DNA from: Pseudomonas parafulva NBRC 16636 = DSM 17004
Lineage (GTDB): Bacteria > Pseudomonadota > Gammaproteobacteria > Pseudomonadales > Pseudomonadaceae
Length of the DNA stretch: 64,000 bases
Reading direction: 5' to 3'
Assembly: GCF_000730645.1 (NCBI RefSeq)
Contig: NZ_BBIU01000026.1
Coordinates: 1 to 64,000, forward strand
The notes under the pieces are model-generated. The model did not search any database. It was not told the origin of the DNA and saw only the letters and a list, made by a program, of their open reading frames with translations. The position numbers were made by a program, and so were the translations under genes. Numbering within the stretch: the first letter of the stretch is position 1; each line of letters opens with the position of its first letter. Shown here one piece after another: positions 7,207-16,964 of the stretch.

Positions 7207-8784
7207 TCAGCCTTCCCGCTTGCCGTCGAGCAGGCGCCGCAGTTGCAACGGGTTGGTGTGCTGCAACGCCTCAGGCAACAGCGCGTCAGGAAAGTCCTGG
7301 TAGCACACTGGTCGCAGGAAACGCTGGATGGCCGCGGTGCCCACCGACGTGCTGCGGGCATCGGACGTGGCCGGGAATGGCCCACCATGCACCATGGCGT
7401 CACACACCTCTACACCGGTCGGCCAGCCGTTGACCAGGATCCGCCCAGCCTTGCGTTCCAGGGTGGGCAGCAGGGCGCGGGCGCTGTCGATGTCAGCGTC
7501 GTCCAATTGCAGGGTAGCTGTGAGCTGGCCCTCGAGGTGATCGGCCACTTCACGCATCTGCTGGTCGCTGGCGCAGGCTACCACCAGCGATGTGGCACCA
7601 AATACTTCGGTCTGCAGTGTCGGGTCGGCGAGAAACGCCTCGGCCTCGGCCACGAACAGGTGCGCCTGGCCTTGGTTGACGCCCTCGGCCGCAAGGCCGC
7701 TGGCCACCTGCGAGGCACCTCCGTTTTCAGCCAGGGCACTGATGCCTGCCTGATAGGCGGCAAAAATCCCGGGGGTGAGCATGGTCCGCGCTGCGGCCTG
7801 GCTTACATGCTGGCTGGCAGCCTGGATGAAGCGTTGCAAATCAGGCCCCTGCTTGGCGATCACCAACCCTGGGTTGGTACAGAACTGCCCTGCACCTTGA
7901 GTGAGTGAGCCAATGAACCCTTGGGCCATGGCTTCAGCGCGTGCCTGCAAGGCCGCATCGAACAGGAACACCGGGTTGATCGAGCTCATCTCCGCATACA
8001 CCGGAACAGGTTCGGGCCGAGCCTGGGCGGCTTGGCACAAGGCCAGGCCGCCGCTGCGTGAACCGGTAAAGCCCACGGCCTTGATGCGGGGGTCGCTGAC
8101 CAGCGCGATGCCCACTTCACGGCCCGAACCGTACAGCAGCGAGAACACCCCTTCAGGCAGCCCGCACTGCTGGACGGCGTTTGCCACGGCCTGGCCTACC
8201 AGTTCGCTGGTGCCAGGGTGAGCGCCGTGCGCCTTGACCACTACCGGGCAGCCGGCCGCCAGCGCCGAGGCGGTGTCGCCACCGGCTACCGAGAACGCCA
8301 GTGGGAAGTTGCTGGCGCCGAATACCGCGACCGGCCCCAGGGCGATGTGCCGCTGGCGCAGGTCGGGGCGGGGCAGGGGTTGGCGCTCCGGCAGGCCCGG
8401 GTCGACCCTTACGTCCAGCCACTCACCGGCCCGCACCACGCGGGCGAAAGTGCGCAACTGGGTGCAGGTGCGGCCGCGCTCGCCCTGGATACGCGCCGTG
8501 GGCAGGCCCGTTTCGGCGACGGCGCGCTCGATCAGTGCATCGCCGAGGGCTTCGATGTGTACGGCGATTGCTTCCAGAAAGCTGGCACGCTGTTCCAGTG
8601 TGGTTTCGCGATAGACGTCGAACGCCGCCCAGGCCAGGGCGCAGGCCTGGGCCACGTGTTCGCCCGTGCCGCCCGGGTACGCCGGCTCCAGTGCCTGGCC
8701 GCTGGCCGGGTTGATGGCGCGCAGGGCTTGGCGTGTGCCGGCTACCGGGGTTTGGCCGATCAGCAGTTTACCTGTGAGGGGCAT
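7207..8784 (-). CDS. lhpG: Alpha-ketoglutaric semialdehyde (2,5-dioxopentanoate) dehydrogenase
   Basis: 525-residue aldehyde dehydrogenase that oxidises alpha-ketoglutaric semialdehyde to 2-oxoglutarate with NAD(P)+, the final step of hydroxyproline breakdown. It shows the catalytic Cys in GQFCTNPG, the Glu in EMSSINP, and the cofactor region [16 protein letters not shown]. The start at 8784 is set by AAGGAG five bases upstream; an in-frame ATG at 8805 lacks a site. It lies third from last in the leftward operon, 48 bases after the deaminase gene. Paralogues also serve sugar-acid pathways; context assigns this one to hydroxyproline. Confidence 0.88.
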   Translation of the reverse strand: MPLTGKLLIGQTPVAGTRQALRAINPASGQALEPAYPGGTGEHVAQACALAWAAFDVYRETTLEQRASFLEAIAVHIEALGDALIERAVAETGLPTARIQGERGRTCTQLRTFARVVRAGEWLDVRVDPGLPERQPLPRPDLRQRHIALGPVAVFGASNFPLAFSVAGGDTASALAAGCPVVVKAHGAHPGTSELVGQAVANAVQQCGLPEGVFSLLYGSGREVGIALVSDPRIKAVGFTGSRSGGLALCQAAQARPEPVPVYAEMSSINPVFLFDAALQARAEAMAQGFIGSLTQGAGQFCTNPGLVIAKQGPDLQRFIQAASQHVSQAAARTMLTPGIFAAYQAGISALAENGGASQVASGLAAEGVNQGQAHLFVAEAEAFLADPTLQTEVFGATSLVVACASDQQMREVADHLEGQLTATLQLDDADIDSARALLPTLERKAGRILVNGWPTGVEVCDAMVHGGPFPATSDARSTSVGTAAIQRFLRPVCYQDFPDALLPEALQHTNPLQLRRLLDGKREG

Positions 8785-8832
8785 GGTGACTCCTTGTGAA
8801 TGCAATGCAGGTGCAGGAGAGGGCGGCTGCGG

Positions 8833-9780
8833 TCAGGCCACGTTCTGCTCGGTCGACCAGTGCGCATACCAGCTACGGAACAGCGCGTACTGCTGCTCGG
8901 CGTAGTTGCGCTGGGCATCGGTCAGGGCATCGGTTTCGTTGAAGTGCAGGGTGTACTCCGTGTCGCCGTTGAGCACCATCAGGTGCTTGTAATACAGCAC
9001 CAGGTCGCAACCTTCATCGAACGACGACAGCACCCCCAGTGCCGCTTCCAGCTCACGGGCCAGGCGGCGGGCTCGGGCGTCGCCCTTGGCAGCCTGCTTG
9101 CTCAGGCTCACCAGTTGCAGCACCTCCCGTGGCAAGGCGTTACCGATGCCGGTGATGGCGCCGGTGGCGTTGCAGTTGACGAAGCCATGCACCACCTGGG
9201 TATCCACGCCCACCATCAGCGTCACACCGTCATCCTGGGAGGTGATGTGCTCGGCCGCATAGCGCAGGTCCGCGCCGCCGCCGAACTCCTTGAAGCCGAT
9301 CAGGTTGGGGAATTGCTGGCGCAGTTCGAAGAACAGGTCGGCGCGGGTGGCGAAGCCGTAGTACGGGCTGTTGTAGATCACTGCCGGCAGCGCAGGCGCG
9401 GCGGCCAGAATCGCCGCGAAGTGGTGCTTCTGGGCAATCAGCGATGCCCCCCGGCTGAGCACCCGTGGAATGACCATCAGGCCCGCGGCGCCCACCTTGG
9501 CCGCGTGGGCAGCGTGGGCGACGGCTTCGCGGGTGTTCACCGCGCCGGTACCGACGATTGTCGGGATGCCCGCTGCTACCAGCCGCGCCACACCCTCCTG
9601 GCGTTCGGCCTCGCTGAGCAGTGGCCAGTCACCCATCGAGCCGCAGTACACCACTGCGCTCATGCCAGCCTCGATCAGCTCACGGCCCTTGCGCACCAGT
9701 GCGTCGTAGTCAGGTTTGCGGTCGGCGGTGCAGGGGGTCATCAGGGCGGGCATGGTGCCGGTGAAGATGTTGTCAGTCAT
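8833..9780 (-). CDS. lhpC: 1-Pyrroline-4-hydroxy-2-carboxylate deaminase (DapA family)
   Basis: 315-residue aldolase-superfamily enzyme that removes ammonia from 1-pyrroline-4-hydroxy-2-carboxylate to give alpha-ketoglutaric semialdehyde. It has the (beta/alpha)8 pattern of DapA proteins. The Schiff-base Lys lies in LIGFKEFGG, and the Tyr region in VIYNSPYYG. The start follows AGGAG. DapA-like enzymes are hard to tell apart by sequence, but its place between the 2-epimerase and the semialdehyde dehydrogenase makes this function the natural reading. Confidence 0.88.
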   Translation of the reverse strand: MTDNIFTGTMPALMTPCTADRKPDYDALVRKGRELIEAGMSAVVYCGSMGDWPLLSEAERQEGVARLVAAGIPTIVGTGAVNTREAVAHAAHAAKVGAAGLMVIPRVLSRGASLIAQKHHFAAILAAAPALPAVIYNSPYYGFATRADLFFELRQQFPNLIGFKEFGGGADLRYAAEHITSQDDGVTLMVGVDTQVVHGFVNCNATGAITGIGNALPREVLQLVSLSKQAAKGDARARRLARELEAALGVLSSFDEGCDLVLYYKHLMVLNGDTEYTLHFNETDALTDAQRNYAEQQYALFRSWYAHWSTEQNVA

Positions 9781-9824
9781 TGTTAGTGCTCCTGGCGGTG
9801 TCGGGTGGTAAAGGAAAACAGGGG

Positions 9825-10751
9825 TCAGATGCCCCAGGCGAAGGGGTCCTGTTCGTCGATCAGCAGCGTGCTGTCGGCGGTCATGTAGGCGCGGCCGGTA
9901 ATGAACGGGCGAATCCGCTCACCGTCACGCTCGTAGCGGCCAGTGAACTGGCTGCCGGTGATGCTGGCCTGTACCCAGGCCTGGCCCTCGGCCAGCTTGC
10001 CGTCTGCCGCCAGGCAGGCCAGCTTGGCGCTGGTGCCGGTGCCGCAAGGCGAACGGTCGTAGGCTTTGCCCGGGCACATGACGAAGTTGCGGCTGTCGGC
10101 TGCGGCGTCTTCGGCAAACAGCTCGACATGGTCGATGGGGGCACCGTGCTTACCGGTAATGCCTTGGGCTTCGAGGGCCTTGAGCATGGCCCAGGTGTAG
10201 TCGGTGAGGGCTTCGCGGTTGCTCAGTTCAAGGCGCTGGTCATGCTCGCTGACCAGGAAGAACCAGTTGCCACCCCAGGCGATATCGCCGTGCACTACGC
10301 CATGGCCGGGCACATCCACCGCCACCTGCTGGCGGTAGCGGTAGGCGGGCACGTTGCCGACGGTGATGGCGCCGTCCTCATGCAGGGTGGCGCTGACCTG
10401 GCCGACCGGGGTGTCGATCTTGTGCACCCCGGGTGCGATCAGGCCCAGGTGTTGCAGCGAGGCGACCAGGCCGATGGTGCCGTGGCCACACATGTTCAGG
10501 TAACCGGCGTTGTTGAAGAAGATCACCCCGCAGGTGGCGTCAGCCGACACCGGCGGGCAGTACAGCGCCCCCACCAGCACGTCGTTGCCCCGCGGCTCCA
10601 GCAGGCAGGCCCGGCGCCACGCGTCGTGCCGCTCACGCAGTTCGTCGCGCTGCTCGGCCATGCTGCGACCGTGCAGGTGCGGGAAGCCTTTCATCACCAG
10701 GCGCGTGGGTTCGCCGCCGGTATGCGAGTCGATGATGTGGATCTGTTTCAT
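9825..10751 (-). CDS. lhpA: 4-Hydroxyproline 2-epimerase
   Basis: 308-residue proline-racemase-family enzyme that interconverts trans-4-hydroxy-L-proline and cis-4-hydroxy-D-proline, the entry step of the pathway. Both catalytic cysteines are present, Cys88 in NMCGHGTIG and Cys236 in [10 protein letters not shown]. Two Cys at these positions fit hydroxyproline 2-epimerase, whereas 3-hydroxyproline dehydratases carry Ser or Thr. The start at 10751 gives [15 protein letters not shown], the family N-terminus; a 12-residue upstream extension is unlikely. It is the second gene of the operon, 51 bases after the permease. Confidence 0.93.
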   Translation of the reverse strand: MKQIHIIDSHTGGEPTRLVMKGFPHLHGRSMAEQRDELRERHDAWRRACLLEPRGNDVLVGALYCPPVSADATCGVIFFNNAGYLNMCGHGTIGLVASLQHLGLIAPGVHKIDTPVGQVSATLHEDGAITVGNVPAYRYRQQVAVDVPGHGVVHGDIAWGGNWFFLVSEHDQRLELSNREALTDYTWAMLKALEAQGITGKHGAPIDHVELFAEDAAADSRNFVMCPGKAYDRSPCGTGTSAKLACLAADGKLAEGQAWVQASITGSQFTGRYERDGERIRPFITGRAYMTADSTLLIDEQDPFAWGI

Positions 10752-10802
10752 GGTCGTGTCCGTAGTGTGGTTGGCCAAGTTTTGCACTGTGGGTGCGGGC
10801 CG

Positions 10803-12419
10803 TCAGGGCGCCGCTACCGCCGGGCGTTGGGCGACCAACGGCGCTTGGCTGGCTTCGCTTTCATCCTCGCCTTCCAGGCGCACCAGATGTGCCGGCACCC
10901 CGGTGCACGCGCCCCAGTAGTAAATGCCAAGCGCACATGCGGCGACGATCACGGTGTCGAGCGGGTGGCCGATCACCCCGGTGCCGCCAAAACTGCCCAG
11001 CCAGGACAGCAGGATGGTCACGGCGTAGAAGCCGATCAGCCACGCCGACGAGCGCACCTGCTGGGCCAGCGACACGTGCTCGGTGGGCACGAAGCGCGCG
11101 CACACCAGGTACAGCACGAACATCAGGATTTGCAGCGCCAGCAGCCAGGACACCGTGCCCCAGCCCGACCAATACACGATCAGTGCGGCGATGATGAACG
11201 ACAGCGGGCCCAGTACCCCCATGCCCTTGACCCGGAACGGGCGCGGCATGTCGGGCGCGTTTCGGCGCAGGGCGGCAACGGTCACCGGGGCGACGGCGTA
11301 ACTCAGCACCAGTGCAGCGGACACCACGTTGATCAGCGCTTCCCACGAGGGGAACGGCAGGGTCCAGAACACCGACAGGCCGAACGTCAGCCACAGGGCC
11401 GGGCGCGGAATACCAGACTGCTCATCGACGCGGGTGAAGTACCGGAAGAACGTGCCGGTCTTCGCCCAGCCATACACCACGCGGGGGGTGGCGTTCATGT
11501 AGATGTTGCCGCAGCCGCTTGGGGAGATCACCGCATCCGCCACCACCAGGTAGGCCAGCCAGCCCACACCCAAGGCCAGGGCGATATCGCGGTAGGGCAG
11601 GGCCAGTTCCTGGGTTACCGCCGACCAGCCATTGGCCAGCATGTCAGTGGGCACGCTGCCGAGAAATGCCAGTTGCAGCAGGGCGTAGATCGCGGTGGAC
11701 AGCAGCACCGACAGTATCAGCGCAATAGGAATGGTGCGTTGCGGGTTCTTGACCTCGCTGGCCACCGAGATGATCGGTGTGAGGCCCAGGTAGGCGAAAA
11801 TGATGCCGCCGGCCGATACCGCCATTTCCACCCCGGACAGGCCAAACGGCGCTAAACCCTGCACCTGGAAATTCTCGGGTTTGAAGAAGGTGAACAGCAC
11901 GCCGATCACCAGCAGCGGCACGATGAACTTGAACACGCTGACCAGGTTGTTGGCTTTGGCGAAGGTTTTCACGCTGCGGTAGTTCAGGATGAAGAACAGC
12001 CCCAACAGCGCGAACTGCACCAGCCAGCCCAGCACGGTCGGGTCGCTGGAGCCGGCCTTGGTCAGCCCGGGGAACCAGGCCGCGGCGTACTGGCGCGAGG
12101 CGACCACTTCGATGGCGATCAGGCTGGAAAAGGCGATCAGGGTGATGAACCCCATCAGGTAGCCCAGCAGTGGCCCGTGGGAATACACCGGGTAGCGCAC
12201 CACGCCGCCGGCACGCGGCAGGGCCGCGCCCAGCTCGCAATACACGATGCCCAGCAGCAGCACGGCAAAGCCGCCCAGAAACCACGACAGAATGCCCGCA
12301 GGGCCGGCAATGGCGGATACGTGGCTGGCAGCGAACAGCCAGCCGGAGCCGAAGATGGCCCCTAGGCCGATGAAGGTGAGGTCCAGCAATGACAGCTGTT
12401 TCTTGAACTTGCCTGACAT
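10803..12419 (-). CDS. APC-family amino-acid permease, likely hydroxyproline uptake
   Basis: 538-residue inner-membrane transporter with about 12 to 14 hydrophobic segments. It begins with the APC motif FIGLGAIFGSGWLFA near residue 17 and ends in a polar cytosolic tail. It is the first gene of the hydroxyproline operon, so it probably imports hydroxyproline or proline derivatives. An A-rich Hfq/Crc-type motif overlaps the ribosome-site region, suggesting catabolite repression of translation. The exact substrate cannot be read from the sequence. Confidence 0.88.
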   Translation of the reverse strand: MSGKFKKQLSLLDLTFIGLGAIFGSGWLFAASHVSAIAGPAGILSWFLGGFAVLLLGIVYCELGAALPRAGGVVRYPVYSHGPLLGYLMGFITLIAFSSLIAIEVVASRQYAAAWFPGLTKAGSSDPTVLGWLVQFALLGLFFILNYRSVKTFAKANNLVSVFKFIVPLLVIGVLFTFFKPENFQVQGLAPFGLSGVEMAVSAGGIIFAYLGLTPIISVASEVKNPQRTIPIALILSVLLSTAIYALLQLAFLGSVPTDMLANGWSAVTQELALPYRDIALALGVGWLAYLVVADAVISPSGCGNIYMNATPRVVYGWAKTGTFFRYFTRVDEQSGIPRPALWLTFGLSVFWTLPFPSWEALINVVSAALVLSYAVAPVTVAALRRNAPDMPRPFRVKGMGVLGPLSFIIAALIVYWSGWGTVSWLLALQILMFVLYLVCARFVPTEHVSLAQQVRSSAWLIGFYAVTILLSWLGSFGGTGVIGHPLDTVIVAACALGIYYWGACTGVPAHLVRLEGEDESEASQAPLVAQRPAVAAP

Positions 12420-12428
12420 GGGTTCGCC

Positions 12429-12436
12429 TTTTTGTT
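12429..12436 (-). promoter_or_regulatory. Candidate Hfq/Crc target motif at permease start
   Basis: On the minus strand the leader reads AACAAAAA directly before the AAGG ribosome site of the permease gene. This matches the AAnAAnAA motif bound by Hfq and Crc in Pseudomonas mRNAs subject to carbon catabolite repression. Confidence 0.5.
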
Positions 12437-12661
12437 GGTTATTGGATAGGCAGGTCTGATGTCACGAGGTGCGGCGTTTCGGCCGCGCTTTTGTGGAACA
12501 TGGGCGGCTTGCATGGGGCATAGAGTGAACCGATCGGCGGGGCGGTTCTTGATGGTTTTCTGCAGGGGGCATGACGAAATCGGCACAGTCACGAAAAACC
12601 GTTGGCGTGCCGCAAGGCCGTGGAGATAGGCTCGAAGCCTCACTGAACATGGGCTTTAGAA

Positions 12662-13444
12662 ATGATGCCTACCCCCTTGGCTACCCTGTGCCCGGCGCTG
12701 GAGCGGTACCGGCCAGCCAACCTTGAGGCGCTGCTGGGCGGCGTATCGCTGCTGCTGCCCATCCTTGACGCCATCCCCAACGCGGCGATCTTCATCAAGG
12801 ATGAAGCTGCCCGTTATGTGCTGGCCAACACTACCCTGGTGCAGCGTTGTGGGCTCAAAGGGCTGGCGCCGTTGCTGGGCAAGACCAGCGCCGAGGTGTT
12901 TCCGGCGCAGCTGGGCCCTGGCTACACCGAGCAGGACCGCCGCGTGCTGAAAGAGGGCCTGGTGCTCGAAGACCAGCTGGAGCTGCACCTGTATGGCAGC
13001 CGCGAAGCCGGCTGGTGCCTGACCCACAAGCGCCCTTTGCACAACGTGGAAGGGGCCATCATTGGCCTGATCGGCATTTCGGTGGACCTGCAGTCAGCGG
13101 CAGACACGCACCCCGCCTATCAGCGCCTTGCCGCTGTGGACGAGCACATTCGTCGCCACTTCCAGCAGCCGATCAGCATGCGGGAGCTGACGCGCATAGC
13201 GGGCATATCCGTCGCTCAGCTGGAGCGTTACTGCAAGCGGGTGTTTCACCTCACCCCCCGGCAGATGATTCACAAGGCGCGCCTGGAACAGGCCCACCGG
13301 CTGCTGCATTCCGAGCTGCCAATTACCGAGGTCGCCCTACGCTGCGGCTACACCGACCACAGCGCCTTCAGCCGCCAGTTCAAGCAACTGACCGGGTTCA
13401 CCCCGCGCCAGTACCGCCAGGCGACCAGTGTTCAGGGCGCTTGA
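12662..13444 (+). CDS. lhpR: PAS-AraC regulator of hydroxyproline catabolism
   Basis: 260-residue activator-type regulator. Residues about 20-140 form a PAS-like sensor (ILDAIPNAAIFIKDEAARYV, then IIGLIGISVDLQS). Residues about 155-255 form an AraC double helix-turn-helix (MRELTRIAGISVAQLERYCK and ITEVALRCGYTDHSAFSRQF). It is divergent from the hydroxyproline permease, with 242 bases between the starts, as expected for the pathway activator. The ribosome site is weak, and a second ATG follows at 12665. Its 3' end overlaps the convergent LysR gene by 13 bases. The ligand is inferred from position. Confidence 0.85.
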   Translation: MMPTPLATLCPALERYRPANLEALLGGVSLLLPILDAIPNAAIFIKDEAARYVLANTTLVQRCGLKGLAPLLGKTSAEVFPAQLGPGYTEQDRRVLKEGLVLEDQLELHLYGSREAGWCLTHKRPLHNVEGAIIGLIGISVDLQSAADTHPAYQRLAAVDEHIRRHFQQPISMRELTRIAGISVAQLERYCKRVFHLTPRQMIHKARLEQAHRLLHSELPITEVALRCGYTDHSAFSRQFKQLTGFTPRQYRQATSVQGA

Positions 13445-14319
13445 AACAGTGCTTTCGCCTCGGTAAAGCACTGCTCGGCAATGGCCGAACGCGGTTCGCT
13501 GCGGCGCAGCAGCAGGCCCACGGGGCTGTGGATGGCGGCATCCACCACCGGCAGGATGCGCAAGTGCTCGCTGAAGGCTTCCAGGCCGCAGCCCAGCGGC
13601 ATGATTGCGCAGCACAGGCCGCTGCTGATGGCCTGGATCAGCTGGAAGCTGGAGTCGCTTTCCAGCACCGCATTGGGTTCCAGGCCCCGGCTGCGCAGGC
13701 TCAGGTCCAGTGATTGGCGGTAGTGCATGCCCTTGCTCAGTAGGCCCAGGGGCGTGTCGCCCAGCTGGTCCCAGCGCAAGGCATCGCCCGTAAACTGGAA
13801 GTGCCGCGTGTCATGCAACAGGCCCATGGTGGTGATGCCCAGTTCGATGACCTCGAAGAACCGGGTATTGACCTGGTCCAGGTAGCAGATGCCCAGGTCG
13901 AGCTGGTTGCGGCTAAGGCCATCGACCACCTGCTCCGAACTCAGCGAACTGAGTTGAAAGTGCAGCCCGGGGTATTTTGCCCGCAGCGGCAACAACAATT
14001 GCATGGGGTTGAAGCTGGCCAACGGTACCGTCCCCAGGCGCAGGCTGCCTACCACCTGGCCCCGGCAATTGGCCGCTTCGGCCTGCAGGCCATCGTGGGC
14101 GGCGAGCAGGGTGCGGGCCCAGGCCAGGATGCGTTCGCCGGCCTCGGTAAAGCCTTCGAATCGCTGGCCCCGTTTGACCAGCACCAGGTCCAGTTCATCT
14201 TCAAGGTTGCGCAAGCGCATGGACAGGGTCGGCTGGGTGATGTGGCACAACGCCGCAGCCTGCCCGAAGTGGCGGGTCTGGTCGAGGGCGAGGAGAAACT
14301 TCAGCTGCTTGATGTCCAT
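13432..14319 (-). CDS. LysR-family regulator beside molybdenum-cofactor genes
   Basis: 295-residue LysR protein: N-terminal winged HTH (FGQAAALCHITQPTLSMRLRNL at about 18-40) and effector domain from about 90. It is divergent from moaB, with 140 bases between the starts. Part of the 13-base sequence before moaB recurs before the molybdopterin oxidoreductase gene, so it may control both. The effector is unknown; formate or another substrate of the linked enzyme would be plausible. Confidence 0.85.
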   Translation of the reverse strand: MDIKQLKFLLALDQTRHFGQAAALCHITQPTLSMRLRNLEDELDLVLVKRGQRFEGFTEAGERILAWARTLLAAHDGLQAEAANCRGQVVGSLRLGTVPLASFNPMQLLLPLRAKYPGLHFQLSSLSSEQVVDGLSRNQLDLGICYLDQVNTRFFEVIELGITTMGLLHDTRHFQFTGDALRWDQLGDTPLGLLSKGMHYRQSLDLSLRSRGLEPNAVLESDSSFQLIQAISSGLCCAIMPLGCGLEAFSEHLRILPVVDAAIHSPVGLLLRRSEPRSAIAEQCFTEAKALFQAP

Positions 14320-14365
14320 GCGCTTGCCTGGTAACGGGGTGTACAGACCTTAACCCACGTCTGCG

Positions 14366-14376
14366 ATAGATGCTAT
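14366..14376. promoter_or_regulatory. Candidate LysR binding site (ATAG-N3-CTAT)
   Basis: An 11-base interrupted palindrome lies between the divergent LysR and moaB starts, about 84 bases before moaB. It has the dyad form expected of a LysR box. The assignment is tentative. Confidence 0.35.
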
Positions 14377-14396
14377 TGATCGGCCAGTACGTGATA

Positions 14397-14409
14397 TCGA
14401 TTGGACGCC
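14397..14409 (+). promoter_or_regulatory. Shared 13-mer upstream of moaB
   Basis: TCGATTGGACGCC, 50 bases before the moaB start, recurs exactly at 17110-17122 upstream of the molybdopterin oxidoreductase gene. TTGGAC could serve as a -35, with TAGCGT about 18 bases on as a weak -10. Confidence 0.5.
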
Positions 14410-14459
14410 TGCAGCGCCGGCCTCTAGCGTGGCGATACTGACTTCGAGGGGGCTTTACC

Positions 14460-14999
14460 GTGCGTGTTCAACCTGATGCGGCCTTTGTACCGCTCAACAT
14501 CGCTGTGCTGACCGTCAGCGATACCCGTACTTTCGACACCGATACCTCGGGTGAGCTGCTGGCCTGCCGCTCAGTGGAGTTTGGCCATCGCCTGGTGGCG
14601 AGGGCACTGCTGAAGGATGACCTCTACAAGATCCGTGCGCAGGTCGCCAGCTGGATTGCCGACGAGCAGGTGCAGGTGGTGCTGATCACGGGCGGCACCG
14701 GTTTTACCGGGCGTGACAGTACCCCGGAAGCGGTGGAGTGTTTGCTGGACAAGCGCATCGACGGGTTTGGCGAGTTGTTCCGTGCGCTGTCGATTCTGGA
14801 TATCGGTACTTCCACGGTTCAGAGCCGTGCCCTGGCAGGGCTTTCCAACCGTACCCTGGTGTGCTGCGTGCCTGGCTCCACCGGGGCTTGCCGCACGGCC
14901 TGGGAGGGCATCCTGGCCGAACAGCTGGACGCACGCCACCGGCCATGCAATTTCGTCAAGCATCTGAAACCGATCGCGCCCTGCGAGACCCGCGGCTGA
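14460..14999 (+). CDS. moaB: Molybdenum cofactor biosynthesis protein B
   Basis: 179-residue MogA/MoaB-fold protein, close to the usual length of about 170. The motifs LTVSDTRTFDTDTSG near the N-terminus and ITGGTGFTGRDSTPE in the centre are the molybdopterin-binding signatures. Members of this family adenylylate molybdopterin or take part in cofactor assembly. The start is GTG at 14460, preceded by GAGGGGG. It lies divergent from a LysR gene and close to moaA and a molybdoenzyme, suggesting cofactor supply dedicated to that enzyme. Confidence 0.93.
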   Translation: MRVQPDAAFVPLNIAVLTVSDTRTFDTDTSGELLACRSVEFGHRLVARALLKDDLYKIRAQVASWIADEQVQVVLITGGTGFTGRDSTPEAVECLLDKRIDGFGELFRALSILDIGTSTVQSRALAGLSNRTLVCCVPGSTGACRTAWEGILAEQLDARHRPCNFVKHLKPIAPCETRG

Positions 15000-15039
15000 G
15001 TTTTAATCACCCGATACCCACCCGTGCGCCAATGCACCG

Positions 15040-15939
15040 TCAACTCAACACATACCCCACCGGCAACAACGCCGGTGGCAACGGCGTTTCCCCCAGCCCA
15101 GCCAGCACATCGCGTTCCACGGTGCGCACCATGGCGTCGGTGGGCAGGTCGTTCTCATCGCGCCCGAACGGGTCTTCCAGCTCGTTGCCGATGGCATCCA
15201 GCCCGAAGAAGGTGTACCCCACGATGGTGGTGAACAACGGCGCCAGCCAGCCCAGCGGTTCGGCCAGGGCAAAGGGCAGCAACAGGCAGAAGATGTAGAT
15301 GGTGCGGTGCAGCAACAGTGTGTAGGGGAACGGCAACGGCGTGCCCTTGATACGCTCGCAGGTGGCCTGTACCTCGCTCAAGCCCACCAGCCGCTGTTCC
15401 AGCAGGCTGTAGCGCCAGTCGCTGATCTGTTGTTGCTCGGCCAGGTGCGAGCACTGCGCACCGACCTCACGCAGAATCCCGTCGCACACGTTGTGCGTGC
15501 TGATCCCTTCGGGCTGCGCCAGCCAACGGCGCGCGGCCTCCATATCATCTTCCCCGCGCAACCGCGCATTCAGGGCATGGGCAAAACCGCACAGGTTGCG
15601 CAGCAGCTCGGCCCGCAACCGGGCATCGGTGATCACCACACTTTCACGCACGAACGAGCGGGTTTCGATGATCAGCTTGCCCCAGGCCTTGCGCCCCTCC
15701 CACCAACGGTCGTAGCAGGCGTTGTTGCGAAAACTCATGAAGATCGACAGCGACAGCCCCAGCAGGGTGAAGGGCGTGGCGCTGACCGGGTAGAAGAATG
15801 CCGGGTAATGGCGCTCGGCCAATACAATCAGCGCCGCCAACAGCGTGACCATCAGGCAGCGCAGCGCGATGCGCTTGAGGATCGACCCTTTGAGGGTGAA
15901 CAGCACCCGCAGCACACCATGGGTGGGATGAACGATCAT
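15040..15939 (-). CDS. Bestrophin-family (UPF0187) ion channel
   Basis: 299-residue inner-membrane protein of the bacterial bestrophin family, which forms pentameric channels. The diagnostic segment is at about residues 55-90: a hydrophobic helix (FTLLGLSLSIFMSFRNNACY) followed by DRWWEGRKAWGKL. Two further hydrophobic stretches lie near residues 205-240. It is 20 bases downstream of moaA on the same strand and probably shares its transcript. The permeant ion is unknown: bacterial homologues have been reported as cation-selective, while animal ones pass anions. Confidence 0.9.
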   Translation of the reverse strand: MIVHPTHGVLRVLFTLKGSILKRIALRCLMVTLLAALIVLAERHYPAFFYPVSATPFTLLGLSLSIFMSFRNNACYDRWWEGRKAWGKLIIETRSFVRESVVITDARLRAELLRNLCGFAHALNARLRGEDDMEAARRWLAQPEGISTHNVCDGILREVGAQCSHLAEQQQISDWRYSLLEQRLVGLSEVQATCERIKGTPLPFPYTLLLHRTIYIFCLLLPFALAEPLGWLAPLFTTIVGYTFFGLDAIGNELEDPFGRDENDLPTDAMVRTVERDVLAGLGETPLPPALLPVGYVLS

Positions 15940-15959
15940 GGAAATCCAGAGACGGCTGC

Positions 15960-16964
15960 TCAGCCGCCGGTCATGTTCATGAAACGCAGGATCTGTACGT
16001 CGCCACCCACTTCAAAATGGTGGCGATAGGGTTTCAGGTGCAACGAATCGCGAATGGCTGTTTCCAGCCGCTGCGGGTTGCCCGGGTGAGCGCGCAGCAC
16101 GTGTTTGAGGTCAACGGAGTGCTCGTTGCCCAGGCACAGTAAAAGGCGGCCTTCCACGGTGAGCCGCACCCGGTTGCAGGTGGCGCAGAAGTTGTGGCTA
16201 TGGGGCGAGATGAAGCCCACCCGGGTGCCCGGCGCTTCGGCCAGCCGCCAGTAGCGGGCAGGGCCTTGGGACGATTCGGTAGATTCGATTAGGCTGAAGT
16301 GCTCGGCCAGGCGCTCGCGCACTTCGTCGCTGGAGCAAAACGACTCACCGCGCTCATGCTCGTTGATCACGCCCAGGGGCATTTCTTCGATGAAGGTAAT
16401 GTCCAGCTCGCGGTCTATGGCAAAACGCACCAGGTCTACCAGCTCATGGTCGTTGCGGCCCTTGAGCACCACGCAGTTGAGCTTGGTGCGGCGAAAGCCC
16501 GCCAGACGCGCCGCGTCTATGCCCGCAATCACTTGATGCAGGTCGCCGGTACGTGTCAGTTGCTTGAAGCGCGCAGCATTCAGGCTGTCGAGGCTGATGT
16601 TCAGGCGTGTGACGCCCGCGTCGAACAGCGGCTGCGCCAGGCGCCCCAACTGCGAGCCGTTGCTGGTCAGGCACAGCTCGCGCAGGCCGGGCAGGGCGGC
16701 GATGCGCTCGCACAAGCCGACGATGCCTTGGCGCACCAGTGGCTCCCCGCCGGTCAGGCGGATCTTGCGGGTGCCCAGTGCCACGAAACGCTCGGCCACC
16801 TGGAACAGTTCCTCGAGGCTCAGGATCTGCTGGCGCGGCAGAAACTGCATGTCTTCGGCCATGCAATACACGCAGCGGAAATCGCAGCGGTCTGTCACGG
16901 ACATCCGCAGGTAGTCGATTTTCCGGTTGAAGCCGTCGATCAGGGCCCGGCTGTTCTGTTCCAC
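15960..16964 (-). CDS. moaA: GTP 3',8-cyclase MoaA
   Basis: 334-residue radical-SAM enzyme that converts GTP to 3',8-cyclo-GTP in molybdopterin synthesis. The N-terminal CxxxCxxC cluster motif is at Cys27, Cys31 and Cys34 (CDFRCVYC). The second 4Fe-4S site is near the C-terminus ([11 protein letters not shown] then LLLCLGNE). I chose the GTG start at 16964, which gives the family N-terminus [20 protein letters not shown]; there is no strong ribosome site, so a nearby GTG is possible. The frame remains open to 17594, but that region is antisense to the next gene. Confidence 0.92.
   Translation of the reverse strand: MEQNSRALIDGFNRKIDYLRMSVTDRCDFRCVYCMAEDMQFLPRQQILSLEELFQVAERFVALGTRKIRLTGGEPLVRQGIVGLCERIAALPGLRELCLTSNGSQLGRLAQPLFDAGVTRLNISLDSLNAARFKQLTRTGDLHQVIAGIDAARLAGFRRTKLNCVVLKGRNDHELVDLVRFAIDRELDITFIEEMPLGVINEHERGESFCSSDEVRERLAEHFSLIESTESSQGPARYWRLAEAPGTRVGFISPHSHNFCATCNRVRLTVEGRLLLCLGNEHSVDLKHVLRAHPGNPQRLETAIRDSLHLKPYRHHFEVGGDVQILRFMNMTGG

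Noticed and set aside
9780-11855. A 691-codon plus-strand frame over the epimerase and permease genes
   Set aside because: It is a shadow of two clearly recognisable minus-strand genes; no ribosome site or domain.
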